Assembly (NCBI GenBank): GCA_938008535.1
Contig: CALLKF010000054.1
Location: 1 to 23,616 of the forward strand
Length of the DNA: 23,616 nt
Reading direction: 5' to 3'
Origin: an uncultured Saprospirales bacterium
Lineage (GTDB): Bacteria > Bacteroidota > Bacteroidia > Chitinophagales > JADIYW01
Shown here: positions 6,399 to 14,939 of the stretch, in pieces
Layout: each line of letters begins with the position of its first letter
How positions within the stretch are numbered: position 1 is the first letter of the stretch
Notes under the pieces: generated by a model
Seen by the model: only the letters and a program-made list of their open reading frames with translations
Told to the model about the DNA's origin: nothing
Database searches by the model: none
Position numbers and translations under genes: made by a program

Positions 6399-7754
6399 AT
6401 GACTCGATTTTCAATTAAATATTATCACTTTCTATTTTTTGTAGTTGTTTTGGCAAGTGCCTGTAAGAAAGATTCGACAAATAATCCAACTCCAGTTTCG
6501 CATATTGGCGATGCTACTAATTATGATGCATCCGTTGCAATTAATTGGATAAATGAATTCAGAGATATTGCAAAAACACAACCTTTAAATCCACCACGAG
6601 CTTCCAGAATGTATGCTTATGCTGGAATTGCATTATATGAAAGTGTAGTTGATGGAATTAAAGGAAATAAATCGTTGCAAGGACAATTAAATGGTTTTCC
6701 ATTAAATTCAATTCCATCAAATATTGATTCTTTAGATTATGGAATTGTAGTAAACGAAGCATTGTTTGCCATCGCAAAATGCGATACCATCATTCCAACG
6801 TTAACTGCACAAAATTTGATGAATTGTGAAACGCTTCACATGCAATTTTTAGCAACAAAAACAAGTGTTGTCGCAGATTCAATTATTGCTAAATCAAAAG
6901 CAAGAGGTATTTTAGTTGCCAATGCAATTATGAAATATGCTGCAACAGATAATTTTTTAGCTGTCAAAACTTTAATCTATACATTGCCTCCACGCGATGC
7001 AGCACATCCATGGTATTGGGAACCAACAGATGCTTCACATCTTAATCCAGTTGAGCCATTTTGGGGACAAATTCGTCCGTTTGTCATGGATTCATCAGCG
7101 CAGTTTGAAATTCCTCAAAGTGTAAATTTTTCTGATGATACGAGTTCAGCATTTGGACATCAAGCATTAGAAGTTTATAATACTGTAAATAATAGAACCA
7201 ACGCACAAAATGATATTGTACTTTGGTGGCGAGACGCAACAGGAACACAAACACCAGCTGGTCATTGGATGGGAATTTTACAATATATTATTCATCAAAA
7301 AGGATTTAAATTAGGAAATGCAGCCGAGTTATATGCATTAACTGGAATTTCTACTGCAGAAGCATTTGTTGCTTGTTGGAAATCAAAATACAAATTCAAC
7401 CTGCTCAGACCAGAAACTTATATTATTGCATACATAAACTCAGGTTGGTCAACCGGACAAGGTTCTGATCCAACACCACCTTTTCCTGAATATCCATCTG
7501 GACATTCGGTTTGTTCAGGTGCTGCAGATAAAGCATTGACCAATTATTTAGGTTCATTTACATTTACTGACAGTGTAAATGTTGTTTTATTTGGATACAA
7601 TCCACGAACTTTTACGTCTTTCACTGCAGCTGCAAACGAAGCTGGTATTTCTCGATTATATGGTGGAATTCATTATATAGAAGCAATACAAAATGGATTA
7701 ATAGAAGGTCGAAATATAGGACAATTTGTTACAGATAAGATAAATTTTAAATAA
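6399..7754 (+). CDS. Vanadium-dependent haloperoxidase / PAP2-family lipoprotein
   Basis: The protein has 451 residues. The N-terminus is a lipoprotein signal (basic start, FLFFVVVLASAC, with the lipidated Cys at 22), so it is anchored in the outer membrane or periplasmic face. The C-terminal half holds the complete vanadate/phosphate-binding triad of the haloperoxidase-acid phosphatase superfamily. Its parts are K-x6-RP (Lys330, Arg337, Pro338 in KYKFNLLRP), PSGH (366-369) and SR-x5-H (Ser418, Arg419, His425 in SRLYGGIH). The family oxidises halides with peroxide or hydrolyses phosphate esters; the sequence alone does not settle which. The N-terminal 300 residues are the all-helical part typical of the long bacterial homologues. 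It stands alone between terminators. Confidence 0.85.
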   Translation: MTRFSIKYYHFLFFVVVLASACKKDSTNNPTPVSHIGDATNYDASVAINWINEFRDIAKTQPLNPPRASRMYAYAGIALYESVVDGIKGNKSLQGQLNGFPLNSIPSNIDSLDYGIVVNEALFAIAKCDTIIPTLTAQNLMNCETLHMQFLATKTSVVADSIIAKSKARGILVANAIMKYAATDNFLAVKTLIYTLPPRDAAHPWYWEPTDASHLNPVEPFWGQIRPFVMDSSAQFEIPQSVNFSDDTSSAFGHQALEVYNTVNNRTNAQNDIVLWWRDATGTQTPAGHWMGILQYIIHQKGFKLGNAAELYALTGISTAEAFVACWKSKYKFNLLRPETYIIAYINSGWSTGQGSDPTPPFPEYPSGHSVCSGAADKALTNYLGSFTFTDSVNVVLFGYNPRTFTSFTAAANEAGISRLYGGIHYIEAIQNGLIEGRNIGQFVTDKINFK

Positions 7755-7776
7755 TTCGAATTCTACAAACATAAAG

Positions 7777-7808
7777 AGCCAGAACTAAAAAAACTCTGGC
7801 TTTTTTAT
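7777..7808 (+). terminator. Intrinsic terminator after the haloperoxidase-like gene
   Basis: AGCCAGA (7777-7783) pairs with TCTGGCT (7795-7801) over an A-rich loop, followed by TTTTTATTT. Confidence 0.8.
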
Positions 7809-7834
7809 TTAGCAATAATCTTTTACTTTTGGCC

Positions 7835-8482
7835 ATGCAACATTTTATTTTTGATTTAGATGGAACCATTTCAAACCCTGAACATGGAATTGTAAATGGA
7901 TATAAATATGCATTTGAAAAATTACAAATTCCAATTCCAACGCACCTGGAATTAGTGCAGTTAATTGGTCCACCATTGCGCAATGTTTTTAGAGATATGT
8001 ATGGATTTTCGGAAGAAGATGCCACGTATGCAATTGATGTATATCGCGAATATTATAACCATCAAGGTGGTTTGTATGAAAATAATTTATTTGATGGAAT
8101 GGATGACTTATTTACTTCATTAAACAAAAAAAATAAAACTCTGCATGTGGCTACTTTTAAAGGTGCTGCTGTTGATATTATTTTAAAGCATTTTAAAATT
8201 GACCATCATTTTAAGCATGTTTTTTTCTACAATGAAGCCATCAATATGATTTCAAAAGAAAAAATGATTGAAAAAATTATGCAGCAAGAAAATGCAACCG
8301 ACAAAAACAAAGTAGTGATGATTGGCGATAGAAAGCATGATTTGTTGGCAGCCAAAAATGTTGGCGTAAAAAGTGTTGGCGTGTTATATGGTTTTGGTTC
8401 TGAAGAAGAAATAAGCGCATGCACACCCAATTTTATAGCAAAAAACGTAGAAGAGTTGCATGCTATTTTACATGAATTATAA
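7835..8482 (+). CDS. HAD-superfamily phosphatase, phosphoglycolate phosphatase-like
   Basis: The protein has 215 residues when started at ATG 7835; TTG at 7829 would add two residues. Motif I is FDLDGTIS near the N-terminus (nucleophile Asp7, acid Asp9). Next comes a helical cap (about 15-80), motif II near VATFKG (Thr), a Lys in the SKEKMIEKIM segment, and motif IV VMIGDRKHDLLAAKNVG with the Gly-Asp-x-x-x-Asp metal site. The layout is that of subfamily I (Gph/PGP-like) enzymes that dephosphorylate small phosphoesters such as phosphoglycolate. The exact substrate is unknown. It ends 12 nt before a strong bidirectional terminator. Confidence 0.85.
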   Translation: MQHFIFDLDGTISNPEHGIVNGYKYAFEKLQIPIPTHLELVQLIGPPLRNVFRDMYGFSEEDATYAIDVYREYYNHQGGLYENNLFDGMDDLFTSLNKKNKTLHVATFKGAAVDIILKHFKIDHHFKHVFFYNEAINMISKEKMIEKIMQQENATDKNKVVMIGDRKHDLLAAKNVGVKSVGVLYGFGSEEEISACTPNFIAKNVEELHAILHEL

Positions 8483-8494
8483 CTATTTAAAATA

Positions 8495-8529
8495 AAAAGT
8501 TCGGAACTCATTTATAGTTCCGAACTTTT
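8495..8529. terminator. Bidirectional terminator between convergent HAD and OmpA-like genes
   Basis: AAAAGTTCGGAACT (8495-8508) pairs perfectly with AGTTCCGAACTTTT (8516-8529) over a 7-nt loop. A/T tracts on each side allow function on both strands. Confidence 0.9.
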
Positions 8530-8558
8530 GTTTTCCTATTTTTAACAAAAATAAAAAT

Positions 8559-9920
8559 TTATCTTGCTTTTACATTTACCGAAACACGTCGGTTTTGCGC
8601 TCTGCCTTCAGGTGTTGCATTGTCGGCAAGTGGCCATTCTTGTCCGTAACCTTTAGAGCCAACAATTGTTGTTTTTGCAGCACCTAATTTTAATACTTGT
8701 GCAGCAACAGCATCAGCACGTTTTTGTGATAAAGCTATATTTTTAGCTGCATCTCCAGTATTATCTGTATAGCCACCAATTTTAAATTGTGCTGTTGGAA
8801 ATGCTTTTGAAATAGCCACTAAATTTTTTAATTGTGTTGCAGATTCTGGAGTTGTTTCTGTACTTCCTGTTTTAAATCGAACGTTTGTAAAATCAAACCA
8901 ATTTCCTTTTACTGTATCTAATGTTTCATTGCCTGATAAAAAGGCAACTAATTTTGCTTCGGTTGAGTTTTCACCAACTTCAATAGTACCACCATTGTTT
9001 GGAAGTTGAATTTTAGTTAAAGCACCATTGTCATAAAACCATTCACCAGTTAATGAGTCAATTTTTCCTAAAATAGTTTCTGTTGGTTTAGCTGCTGTTG
9101 GTGTAATAACAGTTGAATCTGTAAGTGCTACCTCGTCGCTATTAACTGGTTGTTTGTTACAGCTTTTTGTAAAGAATAATGCAGCTAAAATGGCAGCTGC
9201 AATTAATAATAAAGGCAATAACCATTTCATTAAGCCACCAGCATTTTCAGCAACATCATTTGCTACTTCATTTGTGGAAGAAACTACATTTTTTGCACTA
9301 CTAGAAACGGTAGAAGTTACATCAGAAATTGCACTTGTTGAACCGCTTACCCAATTTGAAATATTTCCTCCAATGTTTGATAAACTTCCTAAACCTAATA
9401 AACTAGACAAACCAGCTGGTGCAGCAGCTACAACAAAATCTTTTTGGCTAGCCAATAAATCTGTTAAACCGCTAACACCTTGTCCAGCTGTTTGTTTTCC
9501 AATTAAACCTAAAAGAATTGGTGTAACTAAATTCAATAATTTATTAGAACCACCAGTTTGCATACCACTGTTTCCAGCAATTAAATTTACTAAACTGCCA
9601 ATATTAGCTTCGCCAAAGATTGCGCCTAATGCAGCGTTTCCACTTTTCATAATGCCATCTGTTGCCTCACCACCATTAAATATATTTAGCACATTATTTA
9701 AAACAGAGCCATCGTAATTTCCACTTAAAAGTAAATTAGATATTGAAGTTGCACCATCATTATCAGCCGTTTTATGCAATAAACCACCTAATAATGATGG
9801 TATTATGTTACCTACAGCACTTGTAGTTGCCTTTTCGTTTTCTCCTATAAATGTACTTGCTTTAGAAAGTACTTCTGGCGTCAAATAGCCATTCATCAAT
9901 TCAATTAGATTCAATCCCAT
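8559..9920 (-). CDS. DUF937 protein fused to a membrane anchor and OmpA peptidoglycan-binding domain
   Basis: The protein has 453 residues in three parts. Residues about 2-225 are Gly/Ser/Leu-rich helical repeats beginning with LTPEVLSKAS and GNIIPSLLGGLL, characteristic of DUF937 (YidB-like). A single membrane segment lies at about 233-251 (LLPLLLIAAAILAALFF). Residues about 335-453 form an OmpA-like domain with GGYTDNTGD, LSQKRADAV and AQNRRVSV, which binds the peptide stem of peptidoglycan. The arrangement suggests an inner-membrane protein with its DUF937 part in the cytosol and the OmpA domain in the periplasm attached to the wall, though topology is inferred. The fusion recurs in Bacteroidota. 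A -7-like TACATTCG is at 9958-9965 (minus), but without a proper TTG. Confidence 0.85.
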   Translation of the reverse strand: MGLNLIELMNGYLTPEVLSKASTFIGENEKATTSAVGNIIPSLLGGLLHKTADNDGATSISNLLLSGNYDGSVLNNVLNIFNGGEATDGIMKSGNAALGAIFGEANIGSLVNLIAGNSGMQTGGSNKLLNLVTPILLGLIGKQTAGQGVSGLTDLLASQKDFVVAAAPAGLSSLLGLGSLSNIGGNISNWVSGSTSAISDVTSTVSSSAKNVVSSTNEVANDVAENAGGLMKWLLPLLLIAAAILAALFFTKSCNKQPVNSDEVALTDSTVITPTAAKPTETILGKIDSLTGEWFYDNGALTKIQLPNNGGTIEVGENSTEAKLVAFLSGNETLDTVKGNWFDFTNVRFKTGSTETTPESATQLKNLVAISKAFPTAQFKIGGYTDNTGDAAKNIALSQKRADAVAAQVLKLGAAKTTIVGSKGYGQEWPLADNATPEGRAQNRRVSVNVKAR

Positions 9921-10212
9921 TTTTTTAAATTAAATATTGTTAATAAATTATTACATGCGAATGTACGACAGAAATAATTAGTTTGCTTAAATAAATACTT
10001 AAAATTGATAAAAATTAACAATTAAACTTATTAGTAAGTCATTCAAAATCAAAACATTAAAATATTTTTTAATGTGTTTTTATGGCACAAAATTCACCTA
10101 AATACTTAATTAAACCTTCTTAATTTTAATTAGCTGAATATTTAAATATCACTTAAAAAAACAATAAAAATTAAAGTGGAATTTTCGTATTTTTAGAAAA
10201 AGATAAAGTCAT
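9921..10212. other. Divergent intergenic region, 292 nt, very AT-rich
   Basis: This spacer separates the minus-strand OmpA-like gene from the plus-strand dioxygenase gene and must contain both promoters. Only weak -7-like sites are visible: TACATTCG for the minus strand (9958-9965) and TATTTTTA near 10188 for the plus strand. A short AT-only hairpin (10054-10061 with 10068-10075) lies between. I see no small ORF or RNA gene. Confidence 0.5.
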
Positions 10213-11253
10213 ATGCAAGAAGCATTCTTTTCAAGTGAAAACACATTACCATTAGTTATTTCTGGTGAGAAAAATGAACTAATAAAATCATCTTTAATAA
10301 ATTGGATAAAGGCCAATAAAGCAGATTTAGAAAAAAAATTAACCAAACATGGTGCCATTTTATTTCGTGGCTTTGCTATTCAAACACCTCTCGATTTTGA
10401 AGAAGTTGCTAAAAGCTTTGATAGTGAATTGAAAGATGATTATTTAGGCACTTCGCCACGTGATAAAAAGACAGATTTTGTTTTTTCTGCAAGTGAATTA
10501 CCAGCTCATTATCCAATAATGCAACATTGCGAAATGAGCTTTCTGCCTTCAGCGCCACGAAGATTATTTTTTTATTGTAATGTTGAACCTGAATTTGGTG
10601 GCGAAACACCTATTTGTGATTTTAGAAAAGTTTATAAAGATTTAGACCCAAAAATTAGAGCAGAATTTGAACAAAAAGGTGTAAAACATATTCGCAATTA
10701 TTCATCGCCGAATGATAAAAGTAAAAGTGCATTTCAATTAAAGAATTGGAGCGATTTATTTCAAACTACAGATAAAAAAAGCATTGAGCAAAAAAGCAAA
10801 TTGCATGACATGCAAATTGAATGGAAAGCGAATGATGGTTTGCGAGTTACTAATAAGAATGCCGCTACAAAAATACATCCAATTACGGGTGAAACAGTTT
10901 GGTTTAACCATACGCAAGTTTTTCATTTGGCTGCTGCTGCGTTTGAATATCATAAAATTCATCGTCGTCAAAAACGTTGGGAAACATTCAAAACAAGCAG
11001 AATGTTGGACATAATGACCTTCTATAAAAAATTGACAAAAAATCCAAAAGAACAAAGTATGCATGTTACTTTTGGTGATGACTCACCAATTCCTGATAAA
11101 TATGTTGAACACATTATTGACGTAATTTGGAAAAACATGTCTATTTATTCCTGGAAGAAAGGTGATGTTATTTGTATAGATAATTTTTCTACTTCACATG
11201 GAAGACTACCTTATTATGGACCACGCGAAGTAATGGTGTGTTGGACTTCTTAA
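10213..11253 (+). CDS. TauD/TfdA-family Fe(II)/2-oxoglutarate dioxygenase
   Basis: The protein has 346 residues and is a cytosolic non-heme iron oxygenase. The facial triad is visible: His105 and Glu107 in MQHCEMSFLPSAP (Glu instead of the commoner Asp) and distal His329 in DNFSTSHGR. The 2-oxoglutarate-binding Arg is probably Arg338 in YYGPREV. HGAILFRGF near residue 45 and EPEFGGETPICD near 125 are also standard for the TauD/clavaminate-synthase-like group. Homologues hydroxylate taurine, amino acids or small secondary metabolites; the substrate here cannot be read from the sequence. The next gene, a BASS-type transporter, follows after 53 nt and may share the transcript. Confidence 0.85.
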   Translation: MQEAFFSSENTLPLVISGEKNELIKSSLINWIKANKADLEKKLTKHGAILFRGFAIQTPLDFEEVAKSFDSELKDDYLGTSPRDKKTDFVFSASELPAHYPIMQHCEMSFLPSAPRRLFFYCNVEPEFGGETPICDFRKVYKDLDPKIRAEFEQKGVKHIRNYSSPNDKSKSAFQLKNWSDLFQTTDKKSIEQKSKLHDMQIEWKANDGLRVTNKNAATKIHPITGETVWFNHTQVFHLAAAAFEYHKIHRRQKRWETFKTSRMLDIMTFYKKLTKNPKEQSMHVTFGDDSPIPDKYVEHIIDVIWKNMSIYSWKKGDVICIDNFSTSHGRLPYYGPREVMVCWTS

Positions 11254-11306
11254 AACTAAAATTTCCAAAACTGTAACTTTTATTTTATTTTTATAAACTC
11301 ATCAGT

Positions 11307-12206
11307 ATGTCATCATTAGATCAGGTTCAAATAAATGCAAGTGGTGACGGTTTGATTGTGCTGAAGATATGCTTGGCATTTATATTGTTCTCTCTAGCTA
11401 TAGATATAAAAAAAGAAGATTTTATAACCTTATACTCAAATCCAAAGTCTGTTATTATTGGCTGCATTTCGCAAATAATTATATTGCCTTTATTTACGTT
11501 TATTCTAGTACTTCTATTAAAACCATCAGCATCAATAGCATTAGGTATGTTATTGGTAGCAGCTTGTCCTTGTGGAAATATGTCAACATATATGTCATAT
11601 TTGGCAAAAGGATTTATTCCATTATCTATCACAATTACTGCTATTTCAACGTTGAGTGCAAGTTTTACAACACCATTTAATTTTTACTTTTATGCTTCGC
11701 ACTACGAGCCAGCAAAAGTTTTATTACAAGAAATTCATCTTTCTTTTTTTTACTTACTCAGCTCTATTTTTCTTCTATTAGTATTACCATTAATTGCTGG
11801 AATTGCATTAAAAGCATATTTTCCGAGTTTAATTGATAAGATTAATAAACCTGTAAAAATTTCTGCTTTGTTATTTTTTATTGCTCTTTTAATTGGTGCA
11901 TTTGTTACCAATAGAAATGTATTTTATGAGCATTTACCAGAAATATTTGGCATTATCTGTTTACAAAATTTCTTAGCTTTCATAATAGGATATTTTTTTT
12001 CTAAGCTTTTCAAACTTCCTGAAACTCATTGTAGAAGCATTTCCATAGAAACAGGCATCCATAATTCTGGACTCGGATTAATATTAGTGATGACTTTTTT
12101 TAACGCTAATGGTGGCATGGCACTCATTGCTGCTTGGTGGGGAATTTGGCACATCGTTACTGGTGGTCTTTTTTCATTATATTGGAATAAAAAAGCTATT
12201 GAATAG
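11307..12206 (+). CDS. Bile acid:sodium symporter (BASS) family membrane protein
   Basis: The protein has 299 residues with about nine hydrophobic segments (among them ICLAFILFSLAI, SVIIGCISQIIILPLFTFIL, IALGMLLVAACPCG). The phrase LVAACPCGNMSTYMSYLAKG is the family's unwound crossing region after helix 4, and ETGIHNSGLGLIL near residue 245 is its second-repeat counterpart. Family members move organic anions with sodium; the bacterial substrates include pantoate, sulfonates and steroid-like acids. The substrate here is unknown. It is 53 nt after the dioxygenase gene and ends 6 nt before a convergent gene without any terminator between. Confidence 0.85.
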   Translation: MSSLDQVQINASGDGLIVLKICLAFILFSLAIDIKKEDFITLYSNPKSVIIGCISQIIILPLFTFILVLLLKPSASIALGMLLVAACPCGNMSTYMSYLAKGFIPLSITITAISTLSASFTTPFNFYFYASHYEPAKVLLQEIHLSFFYLLSSIFLLLVLPLIAGIALKAYFPSLIDKINKPVKISALLFFIALLIGAFVTNRNVFYEHLPEIFGIICLQNFLAFIIGYFFSKLFKLPETHCRSISIETGIHNSGLGLILVMTFFNANGGMALIAAWWGIWHIVTGGLFSLYWNKKAIE

Positions 12207-12212
12207 AAGCAA

Positions 12213-13628
12213 CTAAACAGTTTGTGGTCTTATTGTCTTTGAAGGCAAAATCTTCTTTTTTATTACAGTATTCTTGACATTTTGCAATTTTTCTTTATCT
12301 GCCAAAATAAACAAAGCCATATAATAAAATGGCAATGCTGGAATTTTATATCGAACTAAAGCGCCAAAATTGAAACTAGTAAAACCAACTGAAAATGCAA
12401 ACATGATTGAAAAAATTAAACAAAACTGTACTTCTGGATTTTGGATAATTAATTTAAAGATTCTAATAAAACCTGCTTTGTATAATAACCGTATTGTGAA
12501 GAATAATGAAATAAATCCTTCTAATGCTGCTGGAATTAATATTATTTTTTTGGCTTCCCATAAATAAGGTCTAAACAAAGCAACGTTTACTGCCTTAGGA
12601 AACACTTTAATAATACCTTTCAATGAATAGTCAATTACACCTAATGTGTAAAAAGATCCACCTTGTTTTTGTGAAGAATAGACTAACCAATTTTGTGTGT
12701 CTTTTGCTGTTCTAAAAATGGAATCAACAGAATATTTTTCTGCATTTTTGGCAATATATCCAAAAACTAAAATCGAAACCACAATACCAAACGAAACCAA
12801 TACAGGTGTAACAATGGTTCTGAATATTGCATTATTTATTAATTTTCTTGCTCTCAAAAACATCCACAACATTAACGGAGGAAAATAAGACAATAATATA
12901 TATACTTTTATTTCAAAGATCATAAATATACAAAAAAGGATTACGATTGATCTACCCAAAATCCTTGTATTTTTAAAAACAAGATAATAAAGATGATACG
13001 TTAATAATCCTAATGCGCCTAAAGTTATTGGGTCTTTCATTAAACCTGAGCCCCAAAAACAAACAGATGGTAAAAACAAGCACGAGATGGCAAATTCTTT
13101 ATGTAAATGAGGATATAATTCATAAAATAATTTAAATAACTTCCAACATCCATAAAAACAAAACAATGAAAAAATAAAAGAAATGGATAAATAAGAGTTT
13201 AACAGAAGAATACTTAAATACAATGTAATACGTATTATAAATCTCGAACTATCATTCATAAAGAAATGTACAGTTTGTGAACCTAAATAGTATTCCGCAT
13301 TAAACTTGCTGAAATAAGGATTAAATGCTAAATCTACAAATGCCAAAAAATTCTCATTAGTAATATCTTTAATTTTTAAAGCATAAGCAAAGTATACCAT
13401 CGTATCGCCACCATGATAATAATACTGATAAATTAAAGCAAGTGCAATTGAAGAAAACATTTTCACAGAAAGTGCTTTCAAAAAATACTTTTCATAGATA
13501 AATTCTTTTTTGTTTTTGAGCTTCTTTTTTGCTACAAAAAATATTATTGCAAGTACAAATGGAGCGATAAAAACATCATTTATAAATAATGCCTGTGTTT
13601 CATCATAATGTGCAAACAAATCACCCAT
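12213..13628 (-). CDS. Polytopic membrane protein of 471 residues, function unknown
   Basis: The protein has about ten hydrophobic segments, beginning at DVFIAPFVLAIIFFV, with SLYLSILLLNSYLSISFIFSLF and SIVILFCIFMIFEIKVYILL near the middle. Recognisable loop features are YYYHGGDTMVYF after the second segment, and FLPSVCFWGSGLMKDP in the middle. The first extracytoplasmic loop with an acidic GGDT, plus the long hydrophobic body, resembles GT-C glycosyltransferases and polysaccharide polymerases of Bacteroidota, but I cannot assign a family. It is monocistronic and converges on the symporter gene. The 214 nt upstream (13629-13842) hold its promoter region and the glutamine synthetase promoter. 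Confidence 0.75.
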   Translation of the reverse strand: MGDLFAHYDETQALFINDVFIAPFVLAIIFFVAKKKLKNKKEFIYEKYFLKALSVKMFSSIALALIYQYYYHGGDTMVYFAYALKIKDITNENFLAFVDLAFNPYFSKFNAEYYLGSQTVHFFMNDSSRFIIRITLYLSILLLNSYLSISFIFSLFCFYGCWKLFKLFYELYPHLHKEFAISCLFLPSVCFWGSGLMKDPITLGALGLLTYHLYYLVFKNTRILGRSIVILFCIFMIFEIKVYILLSYFPPLMLWMFLRARKLINNAIFRTIVTPVLVSFGIVVSILVFGYIAKNAEKYSVDSIFRTAKDTQNWLVYSSQKQGGSFYTLGVIDYSLKGIIKVFPKAVNVALFRPYLWEAKKIILIPAALEGFISLFFTIRLLYKAGFIRIFKLIIQNPEVQFCLIFSIMFAFSVGFTSFNFGALVRYKIPALPFYYMALFILADKEKLQNVKNTVIKKKILPSKTIRPQTV

Positions 13629-13767
13629 AATATGATCTAAAAGTACGAGTTTATATTTATAATGCTAAATTCAAGAATAATAACTTATAAAAATATCTTG
13701 AATATCTGTAAATTCTTTTAATGTTTCAGACTTTACGCTTTCTTAAAATTATCTTAATCGAAAATAG

Positions 13768-13798
13768 TTGGATTATTTTTATCGATTTAGCATATTTG
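13768..13798 (+). promoter_or_regulatory. Bacteroidota-type promoter for glutamine synthetase
   Basis: TTG (13768-13770) is followed after 20 nt by CATATTTG (13791-13798), 7 of 8 matches to TAnnTTTG, with the same 20-nt spacing as the tRNA-Asn promoter. The start codon is 45 nt downstream. Half-sites CGATTT (13783-13788) and AAATCG (13805-13810) form an inverted repeat around the -7 element that could be an operator. Confidence 0.6.
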
Positions 13799-13842
13799 TA
13801 TAACAAATCGAAAAAATTCTTCACATTTTTAAAAAATAGAAC

Positions 13843-14868
13843 ATGTCAGCAGCTTCAAAATTAGAGTACATTTGGTTAGATGGTTATAAACCAACACAAA
13901 GTTTGCGTAGTAAAACGCGCATTGAAAGAGATTTTAGCGGAAAATTAGAAGATTGCCCAACGTGGTGCTTCGATGGTTCATCTACAGAACAGGCGCCTGG
14001 CGGCTCATCAGATCTTTTATTAAAACCTTCTTTTATTTGTGTTGATCCGGCTCGTAAAAACGGCTTTTTGGTAATGTGTGAAGTTTTAAATTCAGACAGC
14101 ACACCGCACGAATCTAACGGAAGAGCTACCATTGAAGATGATGACAACGATTTTTGGTTCGGTTTTGAACAAGAATATTTTATTTGGGATTTGAAAAAAG
14201 ATAAACCTATTGGCTGGTCTGATTTCACACCATCCGGCGAACCTGGACCACAAGGACCATACTATTGCTCTGTTGGCGGCGGCAAAGCTGTTGGTAGATA
14301 TATTGTAGAAGAACATTTAGACCTTTGCTTAGAAGCTGGCTTAAATGTAGAAGGTATCAACGCTGAAGTTGCTATCGGTCAATGGGAATTTCAAGTGTTT
14401 TCAAAAGGTGCAAAAGCAGCCGGCGACCAAACTTGGATCGCTCGTTATTTAATGGAACGCGTTGCTGAAAAATATGGCTACGGAATTAACTGGCACTGCA
14501 AACCATTGGGCGATACAGACTGGAATGGTTCTGGAATGCACGCAAATTTCTCAAATACAGTATTGCGCACAAGTGGTAAACAACAAGATTTCAATACCAT
14601 TTGCGAAGCATTTGCTCCGTTTGTAAAAGAACACATTGATGTGTATGGTGCTGATAACGACAAACGTTTAACAGGAAAACACGAAACACAATCAATCGAT
14701 AAATTTAGCTACGGTATTTCTGACAGAGGCGCATCTATTCGTATTCCGATTGCTGCGGTTGAAAAAGGCTGGAAAGGATGGTTGGAAGATCGTCGTCCAA
14801 ATTCGGCTGCTGATCCATACAAAGTGGCTGCACGTATCATCAAAACAGTGAAAACTGCGAACGTATAA
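13843..14868 (+). CDS. glnII: Glutamine synthetase, eukaryotic-type (GSII)
   Basis: The protein has 341 residues and makes glutamine from glutamate, ammonia and ATP. It has the short GSII architecture, not the GSI (about 470) or GSIII (about 700) length. Hallmarks are YIWLDGYKP, the beta-grasp TWCFDGSST, EVAIGQWEFQVF (metal and glutamate site), DTDWNGSGMHANFS (ATP/glutamate), GKHETQSIDKFSYGISDRG (catalytic Arg/His region), ASIRIP and LEDRRPNSAADPY (the DRRP-NCDPY motif of GSII). There is no adenylylation loop, so post-translational control by GlnE is not expected. It is monocistronic, with its own promoter and terminator. GC and codon choice are richer than in neighbouring genes, as expected for high expression. 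Confidence 0.9.
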   Translation: MSAASKLEYIWLDGYKPTQSLRSKTRIERDFSGKLEDCPTWCFDGSSTEQAPGGSSDLLLKPSFICVDPARKNGFLVMCEVLNSDSTPHESNGRATIEDDDNDFWFGFEQEYFIWDLKKDKPIGWSDFTPSGEPGPQGPYYCSVGGGKAVGRYIVEEHLDLCLEAGLNVEGINAEVAIGQWEFQVFSKGAKAAGDQTWIARYLMERVAEKYGYGINWHCKPLGDTDWNGSGMHANFSNTVLRTSGKQQDFNTICEAFAPFVKEHIDVYGADNDKRLTGKHETQSIDKFSYGISDRGASIRIPIAAVEKGWKGWLEDRRPNSAADPYKVAARIIKTVKTANV

Positions 14869-14893
14869 AGTATAACATAACATTCAATAATAG

Positions 14894-14926
14894 AAACTCG
14901 ATCAATTTTGGTCGAGTTTTTTTATT
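14894..14926 (+). terminator. Intrinsic terminator after glutamine synthetase
   Basis: AAACTCGATC (14894-14903) pairs with GGTCGAGTTT (14910-14919), with one G-T pair, followed by a run of T. It lies 14 nt upstream of the stop of the convergent methyltransferase gene and may serve both. Confidence 0.85.
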
Positions 14927-14939
14927 TTAAAGAAGTAGA

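Noticed and set aside
9154..9717. Plus-strand ORF of 187 residues opposite the DUF937-OmpA gene
   Set aside because: It is antisense to a gene with clear domains and has a proline/phenylalanine-rich composition typical of reverse-complement reading; no start context or homology pattern.
10054..10075. Hairpin ACATTAAA/TTTAATGT in the divergent spacer
   Set aside because: Almost purely A/T in a very AT-rich region, so expected by chance and too weak for a terminator.
12207..12212. Terminator between the convergent symporter and membrane protein genes
   Set aside because: The gap is only 6 nt and no stem with a T tract was found at either gene end; read-through or factor-dependent ends are likely.
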